64,000 nucleotides of DNA, taken from assembly GCA_028279275.1 (NCBI GenBank), contig JANQOB010000020.1, positions 160,285 to 224,284 of the forward strand, read 5' to 3'. The translations under genes were made by a program, and so were the position numbers. Shown here in pieces: positions 45,793-55,104 of the stretch. Below the pieces are notes generated by a model that saw only the letters and a list, made by a program, of their open reading frames with translations, ran no database searches and was not told where the DNA came from. Each line of letters starts with the position of its first letter. The stretch's first letter is position 1. The DNA is from Gammaproteobacteria bacterium. GTDB taxonomy: Bacteria > Pseudomonadota > Gammaproteobacteria > UBA4575.

Positions 45793-46476
45793 ATGAAAGA
45801 TAGTAGCAATAAAAATGTCACTACGATTGCGGTTTCAAAGGGCCGTATTTTTGATGAAAGTCGTGACTTATTAAAAAAAATTGGGATCACAGTTGCACAA
45901 CAAGATCTTGATGGGCGTAAGTTAGTATTGCCAACGAATAAAAAGGATATTCGTATACTTATAATTAGAGCAACTGATGTGCCCACCTATGTTCAGTACG
46001 GTGCAGCAGAATTAGGTATTGTTGGTAAGGACACCTTAATGGAGTTTGCGGGTGATGGTGGTATTTACGAGCCACTGGATCTTGGCATTGCCAAATGCAA
46101 GCTTATGGTTGCTGGAGTGGAGGGCAAAATCGTCCGCAATGAAGCGGGCCAAGTTACGTTGAGCCAGGGTCGTCGCCTGAGAGTAGCAACAAAATATTTT
46201 CAAAGTACTCGTCGCTACTTTGCCTCAAAGGGTCAGCAAGTCGAATTAATTAAACTTTATGGTTCAATGGAGCTGGCACCTCTATTAGGTCTTGCAGATT
46301 GTATTGTTGATCTGGTTGCTACCGGTGGAACCTTAAAAGCAAATGGATTGGTAGCGACTGAACATATTGCAGACATCAGCTCGCGCCTAATCGTCAACAA
46401 AGCAGCAATGAAGATAAAATCTGCTACACTTAAACCCTTGATTGAACAATTTAGGCTAGCTATTGAGAAACCCTAG
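45793..46476 (+). CDS. hisG: ATP phosphoribosyltransferase, short form
   Basis: 227 residues: [36 protein letters not shown], and the PRPP-binding [20 protein letters not shown]. This is the short HisG, lacking the C-terminal regulatory domain, and normally needs HisZ as partner; hisZ is not in the window. It commits ATP and PRPP to histidine synthesis. Confidence 0.95.
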   Translation: MKDSSNKNVTTIAVSKGRIFDESRDLLKKIGITVAQQDLDGRKLVLPTNKKDIRILIIRATDVPTYVQYGAAELGIVGKDTLMEFAGDGGIYEPLDLGIAKCKLMVAGVEGKIVRNEAGQVTLSQGRRLRVATKYFQSTRRYFASKGQQVELIKLYGSMELAPLLGLADCIVDLVATGGTLKANGLVATEHIADISSRLIVNKAAMKIKSATLKPLIEQFRLAIEKP

Positions 46477-46547
46477 GGTTTTCAAGAGAATTATTTTTTT
46501 AAGATATAGAATAATAACAACAAGAGATTTTAGATTCAGGTACGGTC

Positions 46548-47627
46548 ATGAAATACCAAACGGACGACCTCAGGATAGTCGAAACTAAAGAGGTCATTGC
46601 ACCCTCAAAGTTACACCAAGAGCTCCCAGTTAGTGAAAAGTCTGCGCAGTGTGTATTCAATGCACGCAGTGCGGTGCAAAAAATCCTACACGGGGAAGAC
46701 GAGCGTCTACTAGTAATAGTGGGCCCATGCTCTATTCATGATCCTGATGCTGCGCGTGAATATTCTGAACGTTTGACTAAAGTGCGTGATGAGCTTGCGG
46801 CTGATTTAATGATTATCATGCGCGTGTACTTTGAAAAACCCCGTACCACTGTTGGTTGGAAAGGTTTGATTAATGATCCAAATTTGGATGACAGTTTTGA
46901 AATTAATAAAGGTTTGCGTATAGCACGTAAGTTGTTACTGGATTTAAATGAATCCGGCATGCCTGCAGGTACCGAATATTTAGACTTGATTAGCCCTCAA
47001 TATGTTGCAGATTTAGTGAGTTGGGGTGCTATAGGTGCACGCACGACTGAAAGCCAAGTTCACAGAGAATTATCTTCTGGCTTGTCATGCCCGGTTGGGT
47101 TTAAAAATGCAACGGATGGTGGTTTACAAGTTGCTGTGGATGCAATTGGTTCAGCAATGAATCCGCATCACTTCTTATCAGTAACTAAAGAGGGTAAATC
47201 CGCAATTTTTTCTACCGCCGGGAACAAAGATTGCCACATCATATTACGAGGTGGCAGCGATCAACCTAATTATAATCCTGAAAGTATAAACGAAGCTTCT
47301 GCTTTGCTTGAGAAATCTGGTTTAGCTGCGCGCATCATGGTTGATCTAAGCCATGCTAACAGTTTTAAACAACATGAAAAGCAAGTTGAAGTGGGTAATT
47401 CGATTGCACAGCAACTAAGCGCGGGCGATAAGCGTATTTTTGGTGTAATGATTGAAAGCCATTTAATTGGTGGTCGACAAAATGCTAAACCTGGACAAGA
47501 TCTTACATATGGCCAAAGTATTACCGATGCTTGTCTGGGCTGGGAAGAAACTGAAACTTTATTACACACGCTTGCCAACTCAGTTCGCGAACGACGACAT
47601 TTTAAATCTGCAGCAAGCGCGGCTTAA
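46548..47627 (+). CDS. aroG: 3-deoxy-7-phosphoheptulonate (DAHP) synthase, AroG-like class I
   Basis: 359 residues, closely resembling E. coli AroG from memory: YQTDDLRI at the N-terminus, VGPCSIHDPDAAREYSERL, VYFEKPRTTVGWKGLINDP, GARTTESQVHRELSSGLSCP and HIILRGG. It joins PEP and erythrose-4-phosphate in the first shikimate step and in this family is usually inhibited by an aromatic amino acid. It sits between hisG and hisD, which is not the usual arrangement in relatives. hisD follows by 15 bp, so aroG may be in the his transcript. Confidence 0.95.
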   Translation: MKYQTDDLRIVETKEVIAPSKLHQELPVSEKSAQCVFNARSAVQKILHGEDERLLVIVGPCSIHDPDAAREYSERLTKVRDELAADLMIIMRVYFEKPRTTVGWKGLINDPNLDDSFEINKGLRIARKLLLDLNESGMPAGTEYLDLISPQYVADLVSWGAIGARTTESQVHRELSSGLSCPVGFKNATDGGLQVAVDAIGSAMNPHHFLSVTKEGKSAIFSTAGNKDCHIILRGGSDQPNYNPESINEASALLEKSGLAARIMVDLSHANSFKQHEKQVEVGNSIAQQLSAGDKRIFGVMIESHLIGGRQNAKPGQDLTYGQSITDACLGWEETETLLHTLANSVRERRHFKSAASAA

Positions 47628-47642
47628 TTTCTTCACACAAAA

Positions 47643-48944
47643 ATGTTGAATATTCGCCGTCTTAATAGTCAAGACGCAGATTTCTCTGCGCAATTTAATA
47701 ACGTGCTACAACAAAATCAGTCGGCAGAAAATGATGTGCGCGATACTGTCGAGGTAATAATAAAAGAAGTTCGTGAAAAGGGTGATCAGGCATTATTTGC
47801 ATATACAAAAAAATTCGATCAAGTTGATGTAAACAACATATCTGAGTTAGAAATTTCACATGCTCAAATGGAAAAGTATGCAAACCAAATTAGTCGAGAG
47901 CAACGCGCCGCACTTGAAACGGCAACTAAACGAATACGAGATTATGCTGAAAAACAAAGTTTACAGTCGTGGTCGAGCAAAGATGATGATGGAAATGAAT
48001 TAGGTCAAGTTGTTACGGCCTTAGAAAAGGTGGGTGTCTATGTACCTGGAGGCAAAGCCGCATATCCTTCTTCAGTATTAATGAATGTCATTCCTGCCAA
48101 GGTAGCCGGTGTAGACTCAATTAATATGGTTGTGCCTACACCAGGGGGTGAAATTAACTCTATGGTCATGGCAGCGGCGTTAGTTGCCGGAGTGAATCGA
48201 GCTTTTGCTATTGGTGGTGCGCAAGCAATAGCAGCATTGGCCTACGGCACGGAGACTATACCAAAAGTAGATAAGATCGTAGGGCCGGGGAATGCTTATG
48301 TCGCAACGGCCAAACAGCTTGTCTTTGGGCAAGTAGGTATCGATATGATCGCTGGGCCATCAGAAGTTTTGGTTATCTGTGATGAAAGTGCTAATCCTCA
48401 ATGGATAGCAATGGATTTATTTTCTCAGGCAGAACATGATGAAAAAGCTCGCGCAATTTTGATTAGTACTCAAGCTGATTTTTTTGATCAGGTGCAAGAA
48501 CAGATGCAATCGTTGTTGAAAGGATTAGATCGTGCCGAGATTATTACTCAATCCGTAAACGATTGTGGTGCATTTATAAAAGTTAAAGACCTAGATGAAG
48601 CCGCGGAGTTATCTAATCAAATTGCACCCGAACATCTAGAGCTTTGTGTTTCTGAGCCAGAGGCATTGATGAAAAAAATACGCAATGCGGGTGCAATATT
48701 TTTAGGTCACTATTCTCCAGAAGTTTTTGGTGATTATTGTGCGGGTTCCAATCATGTTTTACCTACTGCAGGTACTGCACGATTCTCTTCGCCCTTAGGA
48801 GTATATGATTTTCAAAAGCGAAGCAGTGTAGTGAACTGTTCAAAAACGGGCGCTGAAAAATTAAGTGCTGTAGCATCAATTTTGGCTGAATCCGAAGGGT
48901 TAACTGCACACGCTCAATCCGCCGAATATCGTAAGAAGCTCTGA
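47643..48944 (+). CDS. hisD: Histidinol dehydrogenase
   Basis: 433 residues: EKVGVYVPGGKAAYPSSVLM, GGAQAIAALAYGTETIPKVD, VGPGNAYVATAKQLVFG, and the zinc-site AEHDEKARA. It oxidises histidinol to histidine in two NAD-dependent steps. The last codons and the TGA stop fall inside copy 2 of the palindromic element that begins at 48935, so insertion of the element may have set the present C-terminus. Confidence 0.97.
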   Translation: MLNIRRLNSQDADFSAQFNNVLQQNQSAENDVRDTVEVIIKEVREKGDQALFAYTKKFDQVDVNNISELEISHAQMEKYANQISREQRAALETATKRIRDYAEKQSLQSWSSKDDDGNELGQVVTALEKVGVYVPGGKAAYPSSVLMNVIPAKVAGVDSINMVVPTPGGEINSMVMAAALVAGVNRAFAIGGAQAIAALAYGTETIPKVDKIVGPGNAYVATAKQLVFGQVGIDMIAGPSEVLVICDESANPQWIAMDLFSQAEHDEKARAILISTQADFFDQVQEQMQSLLKGLDRAEIITQSVNDCGAFIKVKDLDEAAELSNQIAPEHLELCVSEPEALMKKIRNAGAIFLGHYSPEVFGDYCAGSNHVLPTAGTARFSSPLGVYDFQKRSSVVNCSKTGAEKLSAVASILAESEGLTAHAQSAEYRKKL

Positions 48945-49054
48945 TTTATCTTTATACGTCGTTTAAAAATAATCTTAATATCGCTCATGTATAATCAAAT
49001 ACACATCGCTCATTTCGATATTTTTTGCTTCGTCTAAAAACAAATTAGAACTTC
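48935..49054. repeat. 120-bp palindromic intergenic element, copy 2
   Basis: It starts with the same GAAGCTCTGATTTATC as copy 1 and shares the centre ATCGCTCATGTATAA...ACATCGCTC; its right end ACAAATTAGAACTTC is a decayed inverted copy of the left. It begins 10 bp inside hisD, so bases 48942-48944 of the element are the hisD stop codon, and it ends 14 bp before hisC. Confidence 0.85.
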
Positions 49055-49068
49055 TTTGAATTTGTAAC

Positions 49069-50142
49069 ATGAAAATTCTTCCTGAAAACTTATTGCGTGC
49101 TGAGCTTGCTGAAATGCAGGCTTATCATGTGCCTGATACAAGTGGATTGATTAAATTAGATGCGATGGAAAATCCATATGCATTTCCAGATTCACTACGT
49201 GAAAAATGGTTGGAAGAATTGAAAAGTGTGGAGCTTAATCGTTATCCAAATCCACATGCTATAGAGCTTAAAAAAACATTTCAGCAAGCCTTTTCGCTTT
49301 CGCCAAAATTAGAATTGATGTTTGGCAATGGTTCAGATGAACTAATTCAATTGTTAATCTTGGCTACAGCAAAACCGGGTGCGACAGTGTTAACTGTAAC
49401 GCCAAGTTTTTCAATGTATAAGCTTATTGCTGAATATATAGGTGTTAATGTTGTTGAAGTTCCATTACAACAAGATACTTTTGCATTGCAATTGGATTTA
49501 CTTGTAGCTGAAATTCAAAAACATCAACCTGCACTAATTTTTTTGGCATGCCCCAACAATCCTACCGGAACTCTCTGGCCAAAAAATGAAATTGAAAACA
49601 TTGTAAAAATAGCTACAGGATTAGTAGTGATTGATGAGGCCTACTCACCTTTTGCCGCTTATTCGATGAAGTCTTTGGTAGAGCAATATTCTAATGCTTT
49701 GCTAATGCGCACGATTTCTAAAATGGGCTTGGCAGGCTTACGTTTAGGTTGGTTATATGGTTCAGCACAATGGCTGAGTGAGCTGGATAAAATGCGTTTG
49801 CCTTATAATATCAACGCGTTAACACAAGCGAGCGCAAACTTTGCTTTGCAAAATATAGCGCTGTTTGATGAACAAGCTAAACAAATTTGCCAACAACGCG
49901 AAACTTTGTTCTCAACATTAGAGACTATGGAAAACGTACAACCATTTCCAAGTCAAGCGAACTTTATTTTGTTTAAAGTTTTAAATGGTTCTGCTAATGA
50001 TGTTTATGGGAAATTACTAGAGCATAAGATTATTATTAAGAATGTTTCAAATAATAAATTGCTAGAAAATTGTCTGCGTGTGACGATAGGTACGCAAGAT
50101 GAAAATAAAGCCTTTGTTAACGCATTAACAAATTCTTTATAA
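49069..50142 (+). CDS. hisC: Histidinol-phosphate aminotransferase
   Basis: 357 residues, fold-type I PLP enzyme. The PLP lysine is Lys218 in RTISKMGLAGLRLGWLYG. FGNGSDELIQLLILA, ACPNNPTGTLWP and VIDEAYSPFA are the usual cofactor-binding segments, and SQANFILFK ends the small domain. It makes histidinol phosphate from imidazole-acetol phosphate. It is the last gene of the his group, ending 14 bp before a convergent protease gene. Confidence 0.95.
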   Translation: MKILPENLLRAELAEMQAYHVPDTSGLIKLDAMENPYAFPDSLREKWLEELKSVELNRYPNPHAIELKKTFQQAFSLSPKLELMFGNGSDELIQLLILATAKPGATVLTVTPSFSMYKLIAEYIGVNVVEVPLQQDTFALQLDLLVAEIQKHQPALIFLACPNNPTGTLWPKNEIENIVKIATGLVVIDEAYSPFAAYSMKSLVEQYSNALLMRTISKMGLAGLRLGWLYGSAQWLSELDKMRLPYNINALTQASANFALQNIALFDEQAKQICQQRETLFSTLETMENVQPFPSQANFILFKVLNGSANDVYGKLLEHKIIIKNVSNNKLLENCLRVTIGTQDENKAFVNALTNSL

Positions 50143-50156
50143 AAGCTTAACGATAC

Positions 50157-51305
50157 TTATCGATATAGAGGGCGCTGATCGATTTTTGCGTCAATCTCAA
50201 AGTTTTTACCACGGCGTAAGCCACTAATCGTGATTTCAGATCCTGGTCTACTACTAGCTATTTCATTTTGAATAGTTTTAGCATCACGAATAAGCTTGTC
50301 ATTAAATAATAAAATAATATCTCCCGGACGAATCCCAGATTTATAGGCTGGACTTTGTCGAACTACACCTGCAACTAGAACGCCGGTGTGTTCTTTCAAA
50401 CCAAATGATTCAGCTAGTTGGGGAGAAAGATTTTGCAGTTCTAACCCTAGCCAGCCACGAATAACGCGACCATGTTCGATAATTTGCGACATAACATCGC
50501 TTGCTAAGCCAATAGGAATTGCAAACCCGATACCTTGTGACCCGCCCGATTTAGAAAAGATTGCAGTGTTAATGCCTACCAGTTCTCCATATGCATTAAT
50601 TAGTGCACCACCCGAATTGCCAGGGTTAATTGCTGCATCCGTTTGAATAAAATTTTCAAACGTATTGATACCCAAACGATCTCTTCCTGTGGCACTAATA
50701 ATTCCTTGTGTTACGGTTTGACCGAACCCAAAAGGATTCCCAATAGCAAGCACAACATCACCAACTTGCAATTTTGATGAATCAGTTATGATTGCTGTCG
50801 GGAGATTTTCAACTTCTATGGTTAGTACGGCTAGATCCGTTTCAGGATCGGCACCTAAAACATTTGCGGGAACCGTATGGCCGTCTGCAAGAAGCACTGC
50901 TATCTCATCTGCATTCTCGATGACGTGATAGTTTGTCAACACATAACCCTGACTACTCATAATCACACCTGATCCCAAGCTGGTTTGAGTGCGTTGTTGC
51001 GGTCGATTCAAGTCACCAAAAAAACGCCGCAATAGTGGACTATCTAAAAGAGGGCTGGGCCGTGTAACAATTTGCTGGCTGGTATAAATGTTTACAACTG
51101 CCGGGCTAGCACGTTGCACAGCTTGTGCATAGGAAACAGGTCCAGATCCTAAATTATCGGGTCGGTCCGAATTGTCTTGTAAAAATTCGACTACCGGACG
51201 TTTATCGATTACATAATCAGGCAGGAAAATAAGTAATAAAACAGCGGCAAGCACTCCCACAAGAACGGCTTGGGATATAAAAAGTAAGAGCTTGCGTATA
51301 TTCAT
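50157..51305 (-). CDS. algW: Periplasmic serine protease of the DegS/AlgW type
   Basis: 382 residues. One N-terminal membrane helix (LLLFISQAVLVGVLAAVLLLI) precedes a trypsin-like domain with triad His127 (LTNYHVIEN), Asp157 (ETDLAVLT) and Ser231 (NPGNSGGALINA). A single PDZ domain ends the protein (VAGVVRQSPAYKSGIRPGDI). A single PDZ and an uncleaved anchor fit DegS/AlgW, the site-1 protease that starts RseA/MucA degradation and releases sigma-E/AlgU. The position next to hisC matches algW in Pseudomonas. With an AlgD-like gene in the window, a link to polysaccharide control is possible but not shown. Confidence 0.92.
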   Translation of the reverse strand: MNIRKLLLFISQAVLVGVLAAVLLLIFLPDYVIDKRPVVEFLQDNSDRPDNLGSGPVSYAQAVQRASPAVVNIYTSQQIVTRPSPLLDSPLLRRFFGDLNRPQQRTQTSLGSGVIMSSQGYVLTNYHVIENADEIAVLLADGHTVPANVLGADPETDLAVLTIEVENLPTAIITDSSKLQVGDVVLAIGNPFGFGQTVTQGIISATGRDRLGINTFENFIQTDAAINPGNSGGALINAYGELVGINTAIFSKSGGSQGIGFAIPIGLASDVMSQIIEHGRVIRGWLGLELQNLSPQLAESFGLKEHTGVLVAGVVRQSPAYKSGIRPGDIILLFNDKLIRDAKTIQNEIASSRPGSEITISGLRRGKNFEIDAKIDQRPLYR

Positions 51306-51350
51306 AAGTACGATAACCTACTTATTCAAAATGTTTGTTTAGTGATCATT

Positions 51351-52109
51351 ATGGTGTTGTTATCAGAACTTACAGAATACATAAATACTTTTTTGCAGAT
51401 TGATCGATTTAAAGACTACTGTCCAAATGGTTTACAAGTAGAAGGTAAAAGCGAGATTCATAGTGTAGTCACTGGAGTAACCGCAAGCCAGGCCCTAATC
51501 GATATAGCTTGTGAGAAAAGAGCGGATGCAATTTTAGTTCATCATGGCTATTTTTGGCGAAATGAAGAAGCCCAGATAACAGGTATTAAGCGCAAACGAA
51601 TTGCAACGTTGTTGGATCATAATATTAGCCTTTTAGCTTATCATTTACCGCTTGACGCGCATCCCGAAGTTGGAAATAACGTGCAGCTTGGCCAATTGTT
51701 AGGCATCCAAATAGATGGTGAGTTGTATAATAACTCTCATGGTGTTTGTGGAAGTTACGGTCATCTGAAAACCCCTCTACCTGCTGAGCAATTTAAACAG
51801 CTCATAGATAAAACATTAGGTAGAAAAAGTACCCATATCCATGCTGGGTCATCTGATATAACCACAATTGGTTGGTGTACAGGGGCTGGCCAATCGTTCA
51901 TTGAAGTTGCAGTACAACAACAATTAAACGCTTATATAAGTGGTGAAATTTCAGAAGCGACTACCCATATAGCACGTGAGTCCGGAATTCATTATTTTGC
52001 TGCCGGGCATCATGCAACCGAGCGTTATGGAGTCCAAGCACTTGGTACAAATTTAGCTAAACAATTTGGGATAGAGCACGAATTTGTAGATGTGGATAAC
52101 CCCGCGTAA
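51351..52109 (+). CDS. Nif3-like dinuclear metal centre protein
   Basis: 252 residues from the ATG at 51351; a GTG three codons earlier is open but less likely. DYCPNGLQVEG, ILVHHGYFWRNE, SLLAYHLPLDAHPEVGNN and FAAGHHATERYG supply the histidines and acids of the dinuclear metal site in this toroidal hexamer. It has been called GTP cyclohydrolase I type 2 in some databases without firm proof. It is divergent from the DegS/AlgW gene across a short gap. Confidence 0.92.
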   Translation: MVLLSELTEYINTFLQIDRFKDYCPNGLQVEGKSEIHSVVTGVTASQALIDIACEKRADAILVHHGYFWRNEEAQITGIKRKRIATLLDHNISLLAYHLPLDAHPEVGNNVQLGQLLGIQIDGELYNNSHGVCGSYGHLKTPLPAEQFKQLIDKTLGRKSTHIHAGSSDITTIGWCTGAGQSFIEVAVQQQLNAYISGEISEATTHIARESGIHYFAAGHHATERYGVQALGTNLAKQFGIEHEFVDVDNPA

Positions 52110-52279
52110 TTTATACAATTTTTTAACTTCTACTTGACGAAATTGGGTTCTTGCGCCATTCTATTCGTCCATTGTAAGGACTGCATTCGCGCAAAACTAT
52201 AATTAGAATCACTAACATTTCATCTTTCAAAATTAACTAATTCCAAAACCTCGTTGTGTAGAGCTAGGAGAGTGAGTAC

Positions 52280-52879
52280 ATGGCAAAAGACGACATTGAT
52301 CATAGTCGCCGCAAAACACTAACAAATAGTGTCGCAGTAGTCGGTGGCATTGGCGCTGCGGTTGCAACTTGGCCTTTTATATCGAGCATGAATCCCAGTG
52401 CGAGTGCACTTGCTGCTGGTGCGCCGGTTGAAGTAGACGTCAGTAAAATGGAACCCGGGCAACAAATTCAAGAAATTTGGCGACGTAAACCTATTTGGAT
52501 TATCCGCCGCACACCTGAAATGGTACAAACTCTTGGAGGTTTAACTGAAAAGTTACGAGATCCGGATTCAGCCGAAACATCGCAACAACCCGCTTTTGCA
52601 CAAAATGAAATACGTTCTATTAAACAAGAGTATCTAGTGCTTGTTGGAATTTGCACTCACTTAGGTTGTTCACCAGAATTTAAGCCTGACCCAGGCGGAG
52701 ACTTAGGCGCAGCTTGGCAGGGTGGATTTTATTGTGCATGTCATGGCTCACGTTTTGATTTGGCTGGGCGTGTCTATAAAAATATGCCTGCAAATAAAAA
52801 CTTAGCTGTACCTCCGTATCATTTCATTAGTGATAACAGAATATTAATCGGCCTAACGAAAGATGAGGCTGAAGCATGA
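52280..52879 (+). CDS. petA: Ubiquinol-cytochrome c reductase Rieske iron-sulfur subunit
   Basis: 199 residues. The N-terminal SRRKTLT twin-arginine motif plus hydrophobic helix anchors the protein after Tat export. The [2Fe-2S] cluster boxes are CTHLGCSPE (Cys125, His127) and CACHGSRFD (Cys152, His155), with Cys130 and Cys154 for the disulfide. AGGAG precedes the ATG. A TATAAT at 52198-52203 in the 170-bp upstream gap may be the operon's -10 element. Its end overlaps petB by 4 bp. Confidence 0.96.
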   Translation: MAKDDIDHSRRKTLTNSVAVVGGIGAAVATWPFISSMNPSASALAAGAPVEVDVSKMEPGQQIQEIWRRKPIWIIRRTPEMVQTLGGLTEKLRDPDSAETSQQPAFAQNEIRSIKQEYLVLVGICTHLGCSPEFKPDPGGDLGAAWQGGFYCACHGSRFDLAGRVYKNMPANKNLAVPPYHFISDNRILIGLTKDEAEA

Positions 52880-54294
52880 GTGAACAACCAAAAAGTGTGG
52901 AGTCACAAGGTCTATTGGGTTGGATAGACGCGCGTTTTCCTCTCAGCAAGATGATGAGGGAACATCTATCGGAATATTATGCACCGAAAAATTTTAACTT
53001 CTGGTATTTCTTTGGTTCATTAGCGTTACTCGTACTTGTTATTCAAATATTAACGGGTATCTTTTTAACAATGCATTATAAACCTGATGCAGAACTCGCT
53101 TTCGCATCAGTAGAACACATCATGCGTGATGTGAATTGGGGTTGGTTACTTCGTTATATGCATTCTACGGGTGCATCATTCTTTTTTATTGTTGTGTATT
53201 TACACATGTTCAGAGGTTTGATGTATGGCTCGTTCAAAAGTCCGCGCGAACTCATCTGGATTTTAGGCATGCTCATATACGTTGCCTTAATGGCTGAAGC
53301 TTTCATGGGTTATTTGTTGCCTTGGGGCAATATGTCTTACTGGGGTGCACAAGTAATTATTAACTTATTTAACACCATCCCCGTTTTTGGCGAAGCAATA
53401 TCTGAATGGCTACGAGGCGATTTTGTAATTTCTGATGCCACCTTGAATCGATTCTTCGCACTGCACGTCATTGCCGTTCCACTTGCATTATTAGGTTTAA
53501 TTGTTGCGCATATTCTTGCTTTGCACGAAGTGGGTTCTAATAATCCTGATGGCGTTGAAATCAAAAAATTGAAAGATGAAAACGGTGTGCCTCTAGATGG
53601 AATTCCTTTTCACCCTTACTACACCGTCAAAGATATTTTTGGAGTAGTGGTGTTCTTAGCGATATTCTCAGGTGTCGTATTTTTCTGGCCTGAAGCAAGT
53701 GGCTATTTTCTAGAGCATGCTAATTTTGAACCTGCTAATCCGCTAAATACACCAGATCATATCGCACCAATCTGGTATTTCACGCCGTTTTACACAGTTT
53801 TGCGTGCAATACCCAATCCGTTTGGTGGTTTCTTGATGATGTGTCTAGCCATCATTGTTTTGTTTTTCTTACCTTGGATTGATCGCAATCCAATTAAGTC
53901 AATCAGATATCGTAGCTTATTGTTCAAATTAAACTTATGGGTATTTGTTATTACATTTATCATTTTAGGTTACTTGGGTCTAAAGCCTGTAACTGATTTA
54001 TATTCACAATTAGCTTTACGTTTTACGCAAATTTATTTCATATTTTTCTTTGTGTTGTGGGCTTATAGCAAACCGCGTTCAAGTGGATTCTGGACAGGGA
54101 GTTTTATAGTGCTTTTAGGTAGCATCATTTTATATGACTTTTTTAGGAGCAGTGGTGTTGATGATCCATCCATTCTTGCTTTGACTTGGTGGACCTTGTT
54201 AATTCCAGCAGCATACTTATTTCTAACCTTGTTGATGCCAAAGCTATCTAATTGGGATACAGAAAAAGAAGTTCCAGAGCGAGTGACATCATGA
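52876..54294 (+). CDS. petB: Cytochrome b subunit of the bc1 complex
   Basis: 472 residues, eight or more membrane helices. The N-terminal half holds the haem ligands in LRYMHSTGASFFFIVVYLHM and FFALHVIAVPLALLGLIVAH, and the Qo-site region PEASGYFLEHANF and TPFYTVLRAIPNPFGG follow. Helices continue past the usual end of the short cytochrome b, giving a somewhat long form. It moves electrons from ubiquinol to quinone and the Rieske subunit. Overlaps of 4 bp with petA and petC show coupled translation. Confidence 0.96.
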   Translation: MSEQPKSVESQGLLGWIDARFPLSKMMREHLSEYYAPKNFNFWYFFGSLALLVLVIQILTGIFLTMHYKPDAELAFASVEHIMRDVNWGWLLRYMHSTGASFFFIVVYLHMFRGLMYGSFKSPRELIWILGMLIYVALMAEAFMGYLLPWGNMSYWGAQVIINLFNTIPVFGEAISEWLRGDFVISDATLNRFFALHVIAVPLALLGLIVAHILALHEVGSNNPDGVEIKKLKDENGVPLDGIPFHPYYTVKDIFGVVVFLAIFSGVVFFWPEASGYFLEHANFEPANPLNTPDHIAPIWYFTPFYTVLRAIPNPFGGFLMMCLAIIVLFFLPWIDRNPIKSIRYRSLLFKLNLWVFVITFIILGYLGLKPVTDLYSQLALRFTQIYFIFFFVLWAYSKPRSSGFWTGSFIVLLGSIILYDFFRSSGVDDPSILALTWWTLLIPAAYLFLTLLMPKLSNWDTEKEVPERVTS

Positions 54295-55061
54295 AAATAC
54301 TAAACAAATTAATTTTACTGCTCACTTTATTTTTCTCAGCGACAGGTATTGCATGGAGTGCAGGTGGTGGAAGTAGTGATTTAGATAAACATGTTGGCAA
54401 AGTTCATATTCAGCTAAGTAACAATGCTTCTTTGCAGCGTGGTGCGAAGTACTTCACGAACTATTGTTTAAGTTGCCATTCTGCTGAACATAGCCGCTAT
54501 AAAAGAGTCGCGAGTGATCTAGGTATTCCAGAAGATAAAATGATCGAAAACTTGATTTTCACTGGCAAAAAATTTGGTGATCTAATGACCGTGGCAATGA
54601 AACGTGAGGATGCACAAAAATGGTTTTTAGGTGTGGCTCCACCGGATTTAAGTACGCATACGCGTGTCATTGGACCGCAAGCTGTGTATGAATTTTTAAT
54701 GACATTCTATATTGACGATTCACGCCCGTTTGGAGTGAATAATCTGTATTTAAACAATACCGCAATGCCGCATGTGTTGGCTGACTTACAAGGTTTACAG
54801 CGTGGCGAATTTCATATGGAAGCTGATGCGAATGGTATTGAGCATAAAGAGTTTTCTCAGTTTGAATTAATTCAGCCAGGTTCATTAAGCGAAGATGAAT
54901 ATAAACAAGTCGTAACAGATATAGTTAATTTTCTAGTCTACCTGAGCGAGCCTGCGCGATTAGTTCGTGCCAAAGTGGGTACAGGTGTACTGTTGTTTCT
55001 TGCCTTTTTTGGTGTCATTGCCTACTTCTTGAAGAAGAACTATTGGCAAGACGTGCACTAA
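54291..55061 (+). CDS. petC: Cytochrome c1
   Basis: 256 residues from the ATG at 54291, which overlaps the petB stop; this start gives a proper signal peptide (LILLLTLFFSATGIAWSA). The haem-binding C59LSCH63 is in YCLSCHSAEH, and the Met-ligand region lies near LNNTAMPHVL. A C-terminal helix (GTGVLLFLAFFGVIAYFL) anchors it in the inner membrane. It completes the three-subunit bc1 operon. Confidence 0.96.
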   Translation: MKILNKLILLLTLFFSATGIAWSAGGGSSDLDKHVGKVHIQLSNNASLQRGAKYFTNYCLSCHSAEHSRYKRVASDLGIPEDKMIENLIFTGKKFGDLMTVAMKREDAQKWFLGVAPPDLSTHTRVIGPQAVYEFLMTFYIDDSRPFGVNNLYLNNTAMPHVLADLQGLQRGEFHMEADANGIEHKEFSQFELIQPGSLSEDEYKQVVTDIVNFLVYLSEPARLVRAKVGTGVLLFLAFFGVIAYFLKKNYWQDVH

Positions 55062-55104
55062 AAATACATATATAACCTGATAAAACAATAATAAAGAGAT
55101 TACT

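Noticed and set aside
46464..46500. Terminator between hisG and aroG
   Set aside because: GAAACCCTAGGGTTTTC is a palindrome with almost no loop, and the T-run begins about ten bases later, so it does not have normal terminator form.
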